The notes beneath the pieces are model-generated. The model was not told the origin of the DNA. It saw only the letters and a program-made list of their open reading frames with translations, and ran no database searches. Positions 8,812-18,728 of a stretch of 64,000 bases of DNA are shown piece by piece (the stretch's first letter is position 1; every line of letters starts with the position of its first letter). The stretch is from Mucilaginibacter sp. 44-25 (GTDB lineage Bacteria > Bacteroidota > Bacteroidia > Sphingobacteriales > Sphingobacteriaceae), in contig MKTS01000001.1 in assembly GCA_001898335.1 (NCBI GenBank), forward strand, positions 434,001 through 498,000, written 5' to 3'. The translations under genes and the position numbers were made by a program.

Positions 8812-8815
8812 CTGC

Positions 8816-9349
8816 CTAATGCTTAAAAAACGAAAAAGAAGAGTGCCCGTATTTACGCTGCTCAACAAACGCCGGGTGGTTACTTAAATTTTGCAGGCTT
8901 TGGTGTTCTACAATCAGCAATCCATCAGGCTTTAGCAGCGCCCTGTCGAAAACTACTTTAGGTATCTCCGGAATTTTATTGAGGTCATATGGAGGGTCTG
9001 CGAATACCAGGTCGTATTGCTCGGTTTCCATAGCCAGGTACTTAAATACATCGGCTTTATAGGTTTGTATCTGCGTTAGGCCATGCTGGCGCGAAACGTC
9101 TTTTAAATAATTTACACAATGTATGCTGCGGTCTACAGCGGTTACCTTTTCCGCATAACGCGAAGCAAACTCCATAGAAATGTTACCCGTGCCGCTAAAA
9201 ATATCTAAAACGGACAGTCCTTCAAATTCTATCTGATTTTGCAGGATGTTAAACAAGGCCTCTTTAGCCAGATCAGTAGTTGGGCGTACAGGTAAATTGT
9301 TAGGCGGGTTAAGCCTTAATCCTTTTAGTTTTCCTCCTATGATGCGCAT
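8816..9349 (-). CDS. rsmD: 16S rRNA (guanine(966)-N2)-methyltransferase RsmD
   Basis: RsmD methylates G966 of 16S rRNA in the 30S subunit using S-adenosylmethionine. The 177-residue protein begins MRIIGGKLKGLRL, with the family VRPTTDLAKEALFN segment at 21-34, SAM-binding DIFSGTGN at 49-56 and catalytic FADPPYDL at 116-123. All match the family and the length is normal. It overlaps the upstream DUF3822 gene by 13 bases and is followed after 4 bases by nudK, so the three form one minus-strand transcript. Confidence 0.93.
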   Translation of the reverse strand: MRIIGGKLKGLRLNPPNNLPVRPTTDLAKEALFNILQNQIEFEGLSVLDIFSGTGNISMEFASRYAEKVTAVDRSIHCVNYLKDVSRQHGLTQIQTYKADVFKYLAMETEQYDLVFADPPYDLNKIPEIPKVVFDRALLKPDGLLIVEHQSLQNLSNHPAFVEQRKYGHSSFSFFKH

Positions 9350-10137
9350 AATGATAATGCTGCAAGGCTTAATATCTGATGAGCGGCAACAGTAGCCGGC
9401 AAATTAATAACGCTTGCGGAATTTAAATTAACCTCGCCAAAAAAAGCTTTGAGATAGGTAAAGTAACCATCAGTGGTATTCATATCTCCGCTGATGTACA
9501 ACCTTGCTTTTGAAGGCTCCAGGTCTATCTCTTTGCATACCAGCGCGCAGAAATAGGCCAGTTCTTCGTGGTTTTTAAAGCTGAAGCAATTGTAAAAGCG
9601 CAGTTTGCTGTAGTGATAGTTAAGTACAGAAACACACTCATAACCAACGTGTACATACAATGATGTATTGGTAGGATAATTCGCAGACACTGCTTTTATC
9701 CAACCCATATCGGCATGGGTTATTTGCCGGTTATCAAGGTCCTTTACCGCGTAAAGCAAAGCTTCATCAACCTTATAAATATTATAGTTTACTTCATCAA
9801 GTGGTTCCACCAGTACTTTTTCGTTGTCTTTTACATCAAGCAGGCGGGCGGCGTCAGCAATATGGGCCTGTTCATACAGCGCGGCAGGGAGCAATGTTAA
9901 CGCATCAGCCTTTAGGCCGATCAATACCTTTTTATAATTGGCGGTGAGTATGTCCCGCAAATCACTGGGGTCACGCAACTCATCTGTGGAAAAACCGGTT
10001 CCCCAGTGTAATAGCTGCTTATCCTGTAAAACGGCGTAATCAAAATGGTTTACGTCGGCCTGTAGGAGCAGGGAGTACGTGTTGGCCCGGCTCAGGCTAA
10101 AATCGTCGCTGGTGTAGTGGGTTTTATTCTCGCTCAT
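9337..10137 (-). CDS. DUF3822 family protein
   Basis: A 266-residue cytoplasmic protein of the Bacteroidota-specific DUF3822 family. The family often precedes rsmD or coaD, and its fold is predicted to resemble actin-like ATPases, but no function is established. Visible pieces are SLLLQADVNHFDYAVLQDK at the start, a central NTSLYVHVGYECVSVLNY and the C-terminal KARLYISGDMNT. The open frame extends 42 codons further upstream, but the family N-terminus starts at MSENKTHYT, so 10137 is chosen. It overlaps rsmD by 13 bases, indicating translational coupling. It diverges from the helicase across 69 bases that contain a perfect palindrome. Confidence 0.8.
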   Translation of the reverse strand: MSENKTHYTSDDFSLSRANTYSLLLQADVNHFDYAVLQDKQLLHWGTGFSTDELRDPSDLRDILTANYKKVLIGLKADALTLLPAALYEQAHIADAARLLDVKDNEKVLVEPLDEVNYNIYKVDEALLYAVKDLDNRQITHADMGWIKAVSANYPTNTSLYVHVGYECVSVLNYHYSKLRFYNCFSFKNHEELAYFCALVCKEIDLEPSKARLYISGDMNTTDGYFTYLKAFFGEVNLNSASVINLPATVAAHQILSLAALSLCAS

Positions 10138-10173
10138 GCAGTTTAAGCAAAAGTAATATTTTTTCTGAATTAC

Positions 10174-10187
10174 GTATGTTAACATAC
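10174..10187. promoter_or_regulatory. 14-bp perfect palindrome in a divergent promoter region
   Basis: GTATGTTAACATAC reads the same on both strands. It lies between the divergent DUF3822 and helicase genes, 36 bases from one start codon and 19 from the other, the place expected for a dimeric repressor site. No regulator is linked to it. Confidence 0.35.
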
Positions 10188-10206
10188 TATTCAGCATTTT
10201 TGTGAT

Positions 10207-11628
10207 GTGCACGGTACAGAATACATCAGTAAAAGCTTTCCGCATGAGCCAAACGCCCAGCAACTGGAGCTATTTTTAAAGCTGCACCAATTTTTGGTGA
10301 GCGAGGAAGGCGACGAATGCTTTATATTAAAAGGCTATGCCGGTACCGGTAAAACCACCATAGTGGGTGCGCTGGTAAAGGCCCTGCCAAAATACAACCT
10401 GCGTTCGGTACTTTTAGCGCCTACCGGCCGTGCTGCCAAGGTGATCACCAGCTATTCGGGCCGGAAGGCTTTTACCATACACAAGCGCATCTATCGAAAA
10501 AAATCGGCGCTGAACGTTGACGAGTCTTTTATGATAGCCGATAACCTAAGCGCCAACACCCTGTTCATAGTGGATGAAGCCTCCATGATATCTGACGAGA
10601 TCAGCGGGAACAACCGCGAAACCCTGCTGCACGATCTGGTGAACTATGTTTACAATACCAAAAACTGCCGCTTACTGCTGGTGGGTGATACGGCGCAGTT
10701 GCCTCCCGTTGGTGCCGACGACAGCCCCGCTTTAAACGAGCGTTTGATGAAAGGACAGTTCGGCTTAAACGTATTTTATTATGAACTTACAGATGTACTG
10801 AGGCAGCAAAAAGACTCCGGTATACTGCACAACGCTACGCAAATACGAAACCTCATAAGGCAAGAAAAAGAAATTACCCCTAAAATAACCACCAAAGGCT
10901 ATAAAGATATTTACCGTATGGGTAGCGATATGCTGGAGGAAGGTTTAAATTATGCTTATAATAAATATGGTGACGACCAGACGCTGATCATCTGCCGGAG
11001 CAATAAAAACGCTAACCTTTATAACCGGCAAATACGGGGGCGTATATTGTACCGGGAAGAAGAACTTACCGGCGGCGACCAGCTCATGGTAGTGCGTAAT
11101 AATTATTTCTGGCTAAAAGACCAGGAGGATAGCAGTACCGGCTTTATTGCCAACGGCGACATTGCCCGCATAAGAAAGGTGCGCCGGTTTGAGGAGATGT
11201 ATGGTTTTAGGTTTGCCGATGTACAACTGGAGTTTACAGACTATGCCGAAGACCCTGTACTGGAATGTAAAATATTGCTGGATACCCTGTACTCAGAAGC
11301 GCCCGCATTACCACCTACCGATCAAAAGCGCTTTTATCTGGAAGCCATGAAAGATTATGACCACATCCCCAATAAGCGCGATAAACATAATGAGCTTAAA
11401 CTAAACCCTTACTACAATGCCTTACAGGTAAAATTTGCTTATGCCGTTACCTGCCATAAGGCACAGGGCGGGCAATGGGAAGCCGTATTTGTTGACCAGG
11501 GATATTTGACGGACGAAATGGTGAATACCGATTTTTTAAGATGGTTTTATACCGCCTGTACACGGGCAACCAAAGAGCTCTACCTGGTTAATTTTAATGA
11601 GCAGTTCTTTATAAACAGTGGTTCATAG
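10207..11628 (+). CDS. RecD-like ATP-dependent DNA helicase (AAA_30 / UvrD_C_2)
   Basis: A 473-residue superfamily 1 helicase. Walker A GYAGTGKT lies at 43-50, Walker B LFIVDEASM near 119-127, motif III LLVGDTAQLPPVG after that, and motif VI in the C-terminal VTCHKAQGGQWEAVFVDQ and YTACTRATKELYLV. This layout matches the short RecD2-like/Dda-like helicases common in Bacteroidota, which unwind DNA 5' to 3'. There is no RecB or RecC nearby, so it is not part of RecBCD. Start is GTG at 10207: no ATG exists until well inside the ATPase domain, and the family's SFPHEPNAQQLELF begins soon after. Divergent from DUF3822. Confidence 0.9.
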   Translation: MHGTEYISKSFPHEPNAQQLELFLKLHQFLVSEEGDECFILKGYAGTGKTTIVGALVKALPKYNLRSVLLAPTGRAAKVITSYSGRKAFTIHKRIYRKKSALNVDESFMIADNLSANTLFIVDEASMISDEISGNNRETLLHDLVNYVYNTKNCRLLLVGDTAQLPPVGADDSPALNERLMKGQFGLNVFYYELTDVLRQQKDSGILHNATQIRNLIRQEKEITPKITTKGYKDIYRMGSDMLEEGLNYAYNKYGDDQTLIICRSNKNANLYNRQIRGRILYREEELTGGDQLMVVRNNYFWLKDQEDSSTGFIANGDIARIRKVRRFEEMYGFRFADVQLEFTDYAEDPVLECKILLDTLYSEAPALPPTDQKRFYLEAMKDYDHIPNKRDKHNELKLNPYYNALQVKFAYAVTCHKAQGGQWEAVFVDQGYLTDEMVNTDFLRWFYTACTRATKELYLVNFNEQFFINSGS

Positions 11629-11694
11629 TTAATGGACAATCGTTGATAGAAAAGGAAGATATTCATCAGCAAACTATGACCCATTAATAAAAAG

Positions 11695-13029
11695 CTATTG
11701 TGCTTCCGGCAAAGTAATAGTAAATACACTGCCTTCCCCTTCCTTACTTTGCACCGTAATTTTACCGTTATGGGAATTCACTATATCTCTTACAATACTT
11801 AAACCAATACCGGTTGATTCTTCGCCTCTTAAACCGGTGCGACCGGCACCTGAGAAACGTTCAAATATTTTAGGAAGCATTTCCTGTGCTATGCCCAAAC
11901 CGTAGTCTTTAACCTGTATAATAAAATTACGCTTATCCTTATTCAAGTGAACCTCAACCAGGTCGCCGTCTTTTGAAAACTTAAGTGCATTACTTACCAG
12001 GTTATCAATTACCCGGGTAAACTTCTCATGATTGAGCAGGGCGAAAGCATTTTTTACGTTACTCATCAATACTACTCGTTCTTTGCCATTGAGTTGTATC
12101 TTCCATGCATTTACAATGCTTTGCAAGCAACCATTGAGATCGGTGCGCTGTAGATCAATAGAACTGGAATTATTCTCGCTGCGCGCCGCTGTAAGCAGGT
12201 CATCTATAATGGTACGGGCCTTCACGCATGATTCGCGCATCATATTCAGGTTCTCCTGCGTTTCTTCGTCAATATCGTCCAACGCCATCACCATGGTTAA
12301 TGACTCTACCGCGGCTATAGGGTTACGCAGATCATGCGCTACCGTCCCCAACACCTGGTTTTTAAAGATATTAGCTTTTTCTATCTGCGCTTTCTGCTCA
12401 CGTATCTCCACTATTTGCCCGTAATAGCTGGCTTTATAACTAAAAAAATAGCGCGAAGTAAGATAAAAACCGGCCAGCAAGATAGCTGATATCATTTGGT
12501 TGTGTATTGTTTCGGTTGGGCCGGCCTGTGCGTGTAAAAGCATCATACTAAACAACATTTCAACACCTACCAGTAATACCAGCGTTTCATAATATTCAAA
12601 GGTAAACAGCATACTAATGATGCTTAACGCAACGAGGTATAAGGTAAGGCTGTTACTGGGATCTGAGGTGGAAATAAAGCTCGAATACATACCGCACATA
12701 ATAATGTACAGAGCAAAAACAAATACAAATAAGGCCATGCCCGATGTAGCAAACCTTGTTTTACGCATATGGCCAACCATCAGATGGCTAAAAAGGTAAA
12801 AGAAAGGTGTTACACCTATAAATACCCAGTTAATAAAGTTGAACTCCGGAAAATTTTGCGCTTTGGTAAGGCTTTCAGGAAATACGTGGTACAGTATCCT
12901 GATAATAATGTTTAAGGTAAGAAAGATAAAGCTGGCCGTACGCACCGCCAGTAAATTCTGATAAGTATAGTAATTGCGGTAAGGCTCGCGGTATTTAGGC
13001 GGAAGCTTTGCAAAAAAGTGAGTTTCCAA
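11695..13029 (-). CDS. Membrane-bound sensor histidine kinase
   Basis: A 444-residue kinase. Residues 30-200 form about six membrane helices without a large periplasmic loop, so the sensor is membrane-embedded. A short coiled coil (QIVEIREQKAQIEKAN) leads to the HisKA box VAHDLRNP with phospho-acceptor His232, then the N box DNLVSNALKFS, G1 DYGLGI and G2 STGIGLSIV of the ATPase domain. It autophosphorylates and passes phosphate to a response regulator. No regulator gene adjoins it; the receiver-only protein at 1.5-2.0 kb is the only one seen here and any pairing is speculative. A well-formed Bacteroidota promoter lies 31-61 bases upstream. Confidence 0.92.
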   Translation of the reverse strand: METHFFAKLPPKYREPYRNYYTYQNLLAVRTASFIFLTLNIIIRILYHVFPESLTKAQNFPEFNFINWVFIGVTPFFYLFSHLMVGHMRKTRFATSGMALFVFVFALYIIMCGMYSSFISTSDPSNSLTLYLVALSIISMLFTFEYYETLVLLVGVEMLFSMMLLHAQAGPTETIHNQMISAILLAGFYLTSRYFFSYKASYYGQIVEIREQKAQIEKANIFKNQVLGTVAHDLRNPIAAVESLTMVMALDDIDEETQENLNMMRESCVKARTIIDDLLTAARSENNSSSIDLQRTDLNGCLQSIVNAWKIQLNGKERVVLMSNVKNAFALLNHEKFTRVIDNLVSNALKFSKDGDLVEVHLNKDKRNFIIQVKDYGLGIAQEMLPKIFERFSGAGRTGLRGEESTGIGLSIVRDIVNSHNGKITVQSKEGEGSVFTITLPEAQ

Positions 13030-13059
13030 TACTGATAAGTTAGTTTAGTTAGGGCTCAC

Positions 13060-13090
13060 CAAAAATATCAATTTGTTGGCTTACAACAAA
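13060..13090 (-). promoter_or_regulatory. Sigma-A promoter of the histidine kinase gene
   Basis: On the minus strand TTTG (13090-13087) is followed by a 19-base spacer and TATTTTTG (13067-13060), an exact fit to TTTG-N19-TAnnTTTG. The kinase start codon is 31 bases downstream of the -7 box. Confidence 0.7.
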
Positions 13091-13215
13091 AACTTGCATA
13101 GCATTCATTTCCTTTATTTGACAAAATGTCTTTTAAAAACGATTTTAAATGCCAAATTTTCAGCGCTGCCGATAGTTAAGGGGAGTGGCAAAAGATTTGA
13201 TGTCATCTTATTACT

Positions 13216-15813
13216 ATGAATTTTAACAACTTTACCATCAAAGCCCAGGAAGCTGTTCAAAAGGCTTCCGAAATTGCAACCGGTAATCAACAGCAAGCTA
13301 TTGAACCTGCGCACTTATTAAAGGGTTTGTTACTGGTTGATGAAAACGTTATAACCTACCTTTTGAAAAAGCTAAACGTTAACCTTAACCGGCTCAACGA
13401 TACCATCGACCAGCAAATAGCGTCGTTCCCGAAAGTGAGCGGCAGCAACATCTATTTGTCGGCAAATGCCAACACCGCCTTGCAAAAGGCACAATCATAT
13501 TTAAAAGAATTTAAAGACGAATTTGTATCGGTAGAGCATATTCTGCTGGGTATACTGGCAGGCAGCGATAAAGCCGCTACCGCACTTAAAGACGCGGGAG
13601 TGAACGAAGCTGATCTTAAAAAAGCGATCATCGCGCTCAGAGGTGACAATAAAGTGACCGACCAGAATGCTGAAGCCACTTATAACGCTTTAAACAAATA
13701 TGCCCGTAACTTAAACGAGTACGCCGAAAGCGGCAAGCTCGACCCGGTTATTGGGCGTGATGAAGAGATACGCCGTGTGATACAGATACTATCGCGCCGC
13801 ACCAAGAACAACCCGATACTGGTTGGTGAACCGGGTGTGGGTAAAACCGCCATAGCCGAAGGTATAGCCTTCCGCATTATTAAAGGCGACGTACCCGAAA
13901 GCCTGAAAAGCAAAACCGTTTACTCGCTTGACATGGGTGCGTTAGTAGCAGGTGCTAAATACAAAGGCGAATTTGAAGAGCGACTGAAAGCGGTTATTAA
14001 AGAAGTGGTGCAAAGCGATGGCGATATCATCCTGTTCATTGATGAGATACACACCCTTGTTGGTGCCGGTGGTGGCGAAGGCGCTATGGATGCTGCCAAC
14101 ATTCTTAAACCAGCCTTAGCACGCGGCGAACTGCGCTCAATTGGTGCTACTACGCTTAATGAGTATCAGAAATATATTGAAAAAGACAAGGCGCTTGAAC
14201 GCCGTTTCCAAAAGGTAATGGTGGACGAGCCGGATGCGGCCGATGCTATCTCTATCCTGCGTGGTTTGAAAGAACGCTATGAAGCCCACCACAAGGTGCG
14301 TATTAAAGACGAGGCGATTATCGCCGCTGTTGAAATGTCGCAGCGCTATATATCAGACCGTTTTCTGCCCGATAAAGCTATCGACCTGATGGACGAAGCC
14401 GCTTCTAAACTTCGTTTGGAAATGGACTCGGTACCCGAAGCGGTTGACGAACTGGAGCGCCGCATTATGCAGTTGGAGATTGAGCGTGAGGCCATTAAAC
14501 GCGAGAAAGATGAGCACAAAGTGGCTGAACTAAGCGAAGAAATTGCCAATCTATCATCACAGCGCGACTCGTTACGTGCCAAATGGCAGGGCGAAAAAGA
14601 CCTGGTTGATGGCATTAACCAAAAGGTTGAGCAGATTGAGAATTACAAACTGGAAGCCGAACAGGCAGAACGCGCCGGTGATTATGGCAAAGTGGCCGAA
14701 TTACGTTATGGTACCATTGTACAGGCACAAAAACAAGTGGAAGAACTGAAAGCTGCTCTACAGGAAAACCAGGACGATAACCGCATGCTGAAAGAGGAAG
14801 TTACTGCCGATGATATTGCAGGCGTGGTATCACGCTGGACAGGCATCCCGGTAAGTAAAATGGTACAAAGCGAGCGCGAGAAGCTGCTTAATCTCGAGGA
14901 TGAACTGCACAAACGCGTAGCAGGGCAGGAGGAAGCGATTGAAGCTATAAGCGATGCCATACGCCGCAGTCGTGCGGGTTTACAGGACAAGCGTAAACCA
15001 ATTGGTTCATTCATATTCCTGGGTACTACCGGTGTGGGTAAAACAGAACTGGCTAAGGCTTTGGCCGAGTACCTGTTTAACGATGAAAACTCGATGGTGC
15101 GTATAGATATGAGCGAGTACCAGGAACGCCACGCGGTATCCAGATTAATTGGTGCGCCTCCGGGCTATGTGGGTTATGATGAAGGCGGACAATTAACCGA
15201 AGCCGTTCGTCGTAAACCCTACAGTGTAGTGCTGCTGGATGAGATTGAAAAAGCTCACCCGGATGTGTTCAATATCTTGCTGCAGGTATTGGATGATGGC
15301 CACTTAACCGATAACAAAGGCAGAGTGGTGAACTTTAAGAACACCATCATTATCATGACCTCTAACATCGGCTCTAACATTATTCAGGAAAATTTCCAGG
15401 ATTTTGAAGCCAGCGACAAAGAGGCCGTTATCGCTAAAACCAAGAATGAATTGTTTAACCTGTTAAGGCAAACCATTCGTCCGGAGTTTTTGAACAGGAT
15501 AGATGAGATCATTATGTTCACTCCGCTGAGCAGGGACGAGATCACCGATATAGTGAAACTACAATTCAGGCAGGTACAACAGACCCTGGCCGAAATGGGT
15601 ATCAGCATAGAGGCGACAGACGAAGCACTGGATTGGCTGGCCCAGCTGGGTTACGACCCGCAGTTTGGCGCACGCCCGTTAAAACGTGTGATACAAAAAA
15701 GAATACTGAACGAACTATCTAAACAGATCCTTGCCGGAAAAGTGGACAGGGACAGCAAGATAAAGCTGGATATGTTTGATAACAACTTTGTGTTTATGAA
15801 TGCCAACGAGTGA
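13216..15813 (+). CDS. clpB: ATP-dependent chaperone ClpB
   Basis: ClpB is the Hsp100 disaggregase that, with DnaK, pulls apart aggregated proteins after heat stress in the cytoplasm. The 865-residue length is normal. The start [19 protein letters not shown] is the N-terminal Clp repeat domain; Walker A of the first AAA domain GEPGVGKTA is near residue 204, the coiled-coil middle domain spans about 400-530, and the second Walker [10 protein letters not shown] is near residue 604. The [18 protein letters not shown] pore region and C-terminal [13 protein letters not shown] sensor 2 are present. It is monocistronic, ending in a bidirectional terminator. I see no clear promoter box in the 186 bases upstream. 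Confidence 0.98.
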   Translation: MNFNNFTIKAQEAVQKASEIATGNQQQAIEPAHLLKGLLLVDENVITYLLKKLNVNLNRLNDTIDQQIASFPKVSGSNIYLSANANTALQKAQSYLKEFKDEFVSVEHILLGILAGSDKAATALKDAGVNEADLKKAIIALRGDNKVTDQNAEATYNALNKYARNLNEYAESGKLDPVIGRDEEIRRVIQILSRRTKNNPILVGEPGVGKTAIAEGIAFRIIKGDVPESLKSKTVYSLDMGALVAGAKYKGEFEERLKAVIKEVVQSDGDIILFIDEIHTLVGAGGGEGAMDAANILKPALARGELRSIGATTLNEYQKYIEKDKALERRFQKVMVDEPDAADAISILRGLKERYEAHHKVRIKDEAIIAAVEMSQRYISDRFLPDKAIDLMDEAASKLRLEMDSVPEAVDELERRIMQLEIEREAIKREKDEHKVAELSEEIANLSSQRDSLRAKWQGEKDLVDGINQKVEQIENYKLEAEQAERAGDYGKVAELRYGTIVQAQKQVEELKAALQENQDDNRMLKEEVTADDIAGVVSRWTGIPVSKMVQSEREKLLNLEDELHKRVAGQEEAIEAISDAIRRSRAGLQDKRKPIGSFIFLGTTGVGKTELAKALAEYLFNDENSMVRIDMSEYQERHAVSRLIGAPPGYVGYDEGGQLTEAVRRKPYSVVLLDEIEKAHPDVFNILLQVLDDGHLTDNKGRVVNFKNTIIIMTSNIGSNIIQENFQDFEASDKEAVIAKTKNELFNLLRQTIRPEFLNRIDEIIMFTPLSRDEITDIVKLQFRQVQQTLAEMGISIEATDEALDWLAQLGYDPQFGARPLKRVIQKRILNELSKQILAGKVDRDSKIKLDMFDNNFVFMNANE

Positions 15814-15903
15814 TAGGTGAGGGTGGTAGCAGACCGGCCGTTACACGGCTATGTGATTGATTATTAAATTTAGCCGGTTTGCAATTCATCAAACACAATT
15901 AAA

Positions 15904-15939
15904 CAAAAAAGAGCTGCCTTAATGGGCGGCTCTTTTTTG
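15904..15939. terminator. Bidirectional terminator between clpB and a lipoprotein gene
   Basis: GAGCTGCC and GGCGGCTC form an 8-bp stem (one G-T pair) around TTAATG, with six A before and six T after. It sits between two convergent genes and suits both. Confidence 0.85.
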
Positions 15940-15956
15940 TTTAAGATGGCATAGCA

Positions 15957-16754
15957 TTATTTAGCATCAACATAGGTATAAGTAATAACAGAGTTATTGT
16001 TTCCACTATAAGTACTGCTTAGTTTAGCTTTAACAGGATAGTTTTGATTATTATAGGTGTATTGATAAGTATCTATGGTTATAGAGCCATCATTATTAAT
16101 CGTTTCCCTTGTAAGTTCATTTTTGTTGGCATATGGAACATCCGGTAATATCCATTTAGAGCCACTAAAAAGGTAGGGGCTATTATGAGTACCGTATTCA
16201 TCATTAAAGGTTAGGGTAAAAGTTAAGAGATTGTTTGGAGAGTATGCCTTATTTACCTCACTAATTCTATTTTGGTTCTGATAGGTAAAATCAACGGTAG
16301 CATGCTCACCAGCAGGTGTTGTAATGGTGTGTGCAATAACCTGATTATTTTGTACACTTATGTCCAGTGTATGCCCTTGAGATGGGTTGCCGGGCTGGCT
16401 GTACTTAACTAATACCGGTACACCATTTTTATAAATATAGTCAAAAATGGATATGTCTTTTCCTCTTGTAATTTTCGACTTTATTAAATTCCCATCATTA
16501 TCATAGGTATAAACATGATCGGCAACATCAGCATAGGGAGCATTAATTGACTTACTATGCATGCCTATCATGCGGTTTTGATTATCGTAATCGTAATCAA
16601 TTTCAGTGGTTCCACCATTAGCCTCCGTTACTACGGATGATAGAAATTGATGTTTGCCTTGTACGGGATTTGAAGGTTGCGGATCAGTGCTTTTAGTACT
16701 GCAAGCAGTTAAATAAAACGCGATAAACGCTAAATAAAGTAGATTTTTGTTCAT
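15957..16754 (-). CDS. Outer membrane or periplasmic lipoprotein, YD-repeat-like beta protein
   Basis: A 265-residue lipoprotein. The N-terminus NKNLLYLAFIAFYLTACS has a short hydrophobic core and a lipobox ending at Cys, so it is exported, lipidated and anchored. The remainder is rich in tyrosine, asparagine and aspartate with repeated DYDNQNRMIG, YTYDNDGNLI and YQNQNRISEV units, the pattern of RHS/YD-type beta repeats and DUF4595-like proteins of Bacteroidota. No enzyme motif is seen. A longer start 12 codons upstream would place a charged stretch before the signal and is rejected. Transcribed alone; surface role unknown. Confidence 0.7.
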   Translation of the reverse strand: MNKNLLYLAFIAFYLTACSTKSTDPQPSNPVQGKHQFLSSVVTEANGGTTEIDYDYDNQNRMIGMHSKSINAPYADVADHVYTYDNDGNLIKSKITRGKDISIFDYIYKNGVPVLVKYSQPGNPSQGHTLDISVQNNQVIAHTITTPAGEHATVDFTYQNQNRISEVNKAYSPNNLLTFTLTFNDEYGTHNSPYLFSGSKWILPDVPYANKNELTRETINNDGSITIDTYQYTYNNQNYPVKAKLSSTYSGNNNSVITYTYVDAK

Positions 16755-16947
16755 GTATGTGATAAGATTTTTCCTGCCAAGATACAACACGCTGGCTGTA
16801 ATGAAAAAAATTAATTGGGTGTATTAGCTAAGTCGATGAATAATTATTCATCAAAAATTAACAATAAGTTAATGACTTTAGGGTAATTAGGTGAAACATA
16901 TCCACTTACTTTAAACGTATAATTAAGCATTATTAACCAACCCTCAA

Positions 16948-18564
16948 ATGAAACAACACTACAAAAACACATTTAAGGCCTTAGCTTTCATAGCAGCGGG
17001 CTTTATGGCAATGGGTTGCCAAAAGAACCAGGAGCAGGCCATCGCAAAACCTGCCGAAGCAAATGCTACAATCGGCCGCACGTTAAAAACAATGGCGGTA
17101 TCATTAACGCAAGGCTTTGAGGTGGGTGCTACCAGCCCAAAAACAGCTTATGATGTATCGCCAACAGGTTCATCGTCCGGCGATAATGTAACCCTATCGG
17201 GCAACCAGTGGAATTTATACGATGCGCTGATAGGTAACCTCGCTGCCGATCAAAAGAACGGCTCGTGGTCGGCACGTATACGCAACACTGGTAAAATTAC
17301 CATGCTGTATGATGTTACTACAGGCATCAGCAGTGTTACCGTAAAAAGCGCTACTTACAGCGGCGATGCCGCCAGTACCTGGGGATTGTTCTACTCAACC
17401 AACGCCGGTAGCTCCTGGACACAGGCAGGCTCCGCGGTAACTACTACTTCTACGCTGCAAACGCAAACGTTCACCTTTTCGGTTACCGGCACTGTACGTA
17501 TCGAGATCCGTAAGCTAAGCGGAGGCAGCAGCCGTATCAATATTGACGATATTACCATTAATGATAATGGTTCTACCGGCGGCGGTGGTGGCACCGTCAT
17601 CACAGGTAAAAAATTTCTGTTTGATGCCAGCCACCTGGAAAATGCAGGTAGCGCCGACTGGCAGATAGATGCCGACGGTACCGAAAATGTACCATCTTAC
17701 ACCGGTGGTACCACTGTTGAGTTAAAGGCACAACGCTACCCAACACCGTCATATACCGGCATAACCTCATCAACAGCAGAAACCTACTGGACTGGCGGTA
17801 TATCTGCCTGGGCTGTTGAACTGGTAAAGAAAGGCGAACTGGTAGAGTCGCTTCCTAATGGCGCGGCTATTACTTATGGCGATTCATCAAACCCACAGGA
17901 CCTGAGCAATTATGATGTTTTTGTAGTGGTTGAACCTAATAAGCTATTTACCGCTACCGAAAAAACAGCCATCATGAACTTTGTATCTAATGGCGGTGGT
18001 TTAATTATGGTTGCCGACCACACAGCTGCCACCACAGCCGGTACAGATGCCAATGGCTATAACCCATCAGACCGTGATGGCGATGGTTACGATTCGCCCC
18101 GTGTTTGGAATGACCTGATGACCAATAACGGCATTAACAACAGTAATCCATTCGGTTTTACAGTAAACTATGTTGATATCAGCGAAAAGCCATCAAGCAA
18201 TGTGTACACCGGCACCAATGCCAATGCGACTAAAGTGCTGAATGGTGCTGCAGGCACCGCTTCAAAGCTGGCGTTTTACAATGGCTCAACAGCTACGCTT
18301 ACACCGGCAAACAATGCTAATGTACAGGGATTATTCTGGAGAAGCAGCTCAACAAATGGCGGCACTACCGGTGTTATGGCTTTGTTATCAACCTACGGTA
18401 GCGGCCGTGTGTTTTTCATTGGCGATAGCTCGCCTTGTGATGATGGTACCGGCGACCCTAACGACAACCTGTTCAACGGCTGGTCTGGCGATTCACCATC
18501 GGGCTTTACTTCGCATCCGGCGCTGCACTTAAACGCATCGCTTTGGGCGGCAAAGGCGCAATAA
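16948..18564 (+). CDS. Two-domain exported lipoprotein with GATase1-like/DUF4350-like C-terminus
   Basis: A 538-residue lipoprotein with signal KALAFIAAGFMAMGC. Residues about 50-205 form a beta-sandwich of the choice-of-anchor/carbohydrate-binding kind (GFEVGA, WSARIRNTGKI, SSRINIDDITIND). A glycine linker (GSTGGGGG) leads to a domain of about 320 residues starting KKFLFDASHLENAG, with DVFVVVEPNKLFTATE, FVSNGGGLIMVADHTA and GRVFFIGDSSPCDDGTGD. The order of strands suggests a class I glutamine amidotransferase-like fold, often called DUF4350 or FlgD-like hydrolase in annotation. Asp-rich stretches (DRDGDGYD) could bind calcium. Substrate unknown; probably acts on extracellular polymers. Single gene with a strong terminator. 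Confidence 0.65.
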   Translation: MKQHYKNTFKALAFIAAGFMAMGCQKNQEQAIAKPAEANATIGRTLKTMAVSLTQGFEVGATSPKTAYDVSPTGSSSGDNVTLSGNQWNLYDALIGNLAADQKNGSWSARIRNTGKITMLYDVTTGISSVTVKSATYSGDAASTWGLFYSTNAGSSWTQAGSAVTTTSTLQTQTFTFSVTGTVRIEIRKLSGGSSRINIDDITINDNGSTGGGGGTVITGKKFLFDASHLENAGSADWQIDADGTENVPSYTGGTTVELKAQRYPTPSYTGITSSTAETYWTGGISAWAVELVKKGELVESLPNGAAITYGDSSNPQDLSNYDVFVVVEPNKLFTATEKTAIMNFVSNGGGLIMVADHTAATTAGTDANGYNPSDRDGDGYDSPRVWNDLMTNNGINNSNPFGFTVNYVDISEKPSSNVYTGTNANATKVLNGAAGTASKLAFYNGSTATLTPANNANVQGLFWRSSSTNGGTTGVMALLSTYGSGRVFFIGDSSPCDDGTGDPNDNLFNGWSGDSPSGFTSHPALHLNASLWAAKAQ

Positions 18565-18586
18565 CATTAATACAGATAAGACTTTG

Positions 18587-18626
18587 AAAAATAGCAGGGT
18601 AGCGCAACGCACCCTGCTATTTTTGT
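18587..18626 (+). terminator. Terminator of the two-domain lipoprotein gene
   Basis: ATAGCAGGGT and ACCCTGCTAT form a perfect 10-bp stem, with A-run before and TTTTTG after, 22 bases past the stop codon. Confidence 0.88.
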
Positions 18627-18728
18627 TTAATAAACCATCTTGTTACAATAAATTAGCATTACAGGCTGAAACAACCGCTATGTATTTTGAGTTATCATAA
18701 TACATCATTATCACGCAAAACTACTACC

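Noticed and set aside
10207..11628. RecD subunit of RecBCD or AddAB
   Set aside because: No RecB, RecC or AddB gene is present, and the short length fits stand-alone RecD-like helicases.
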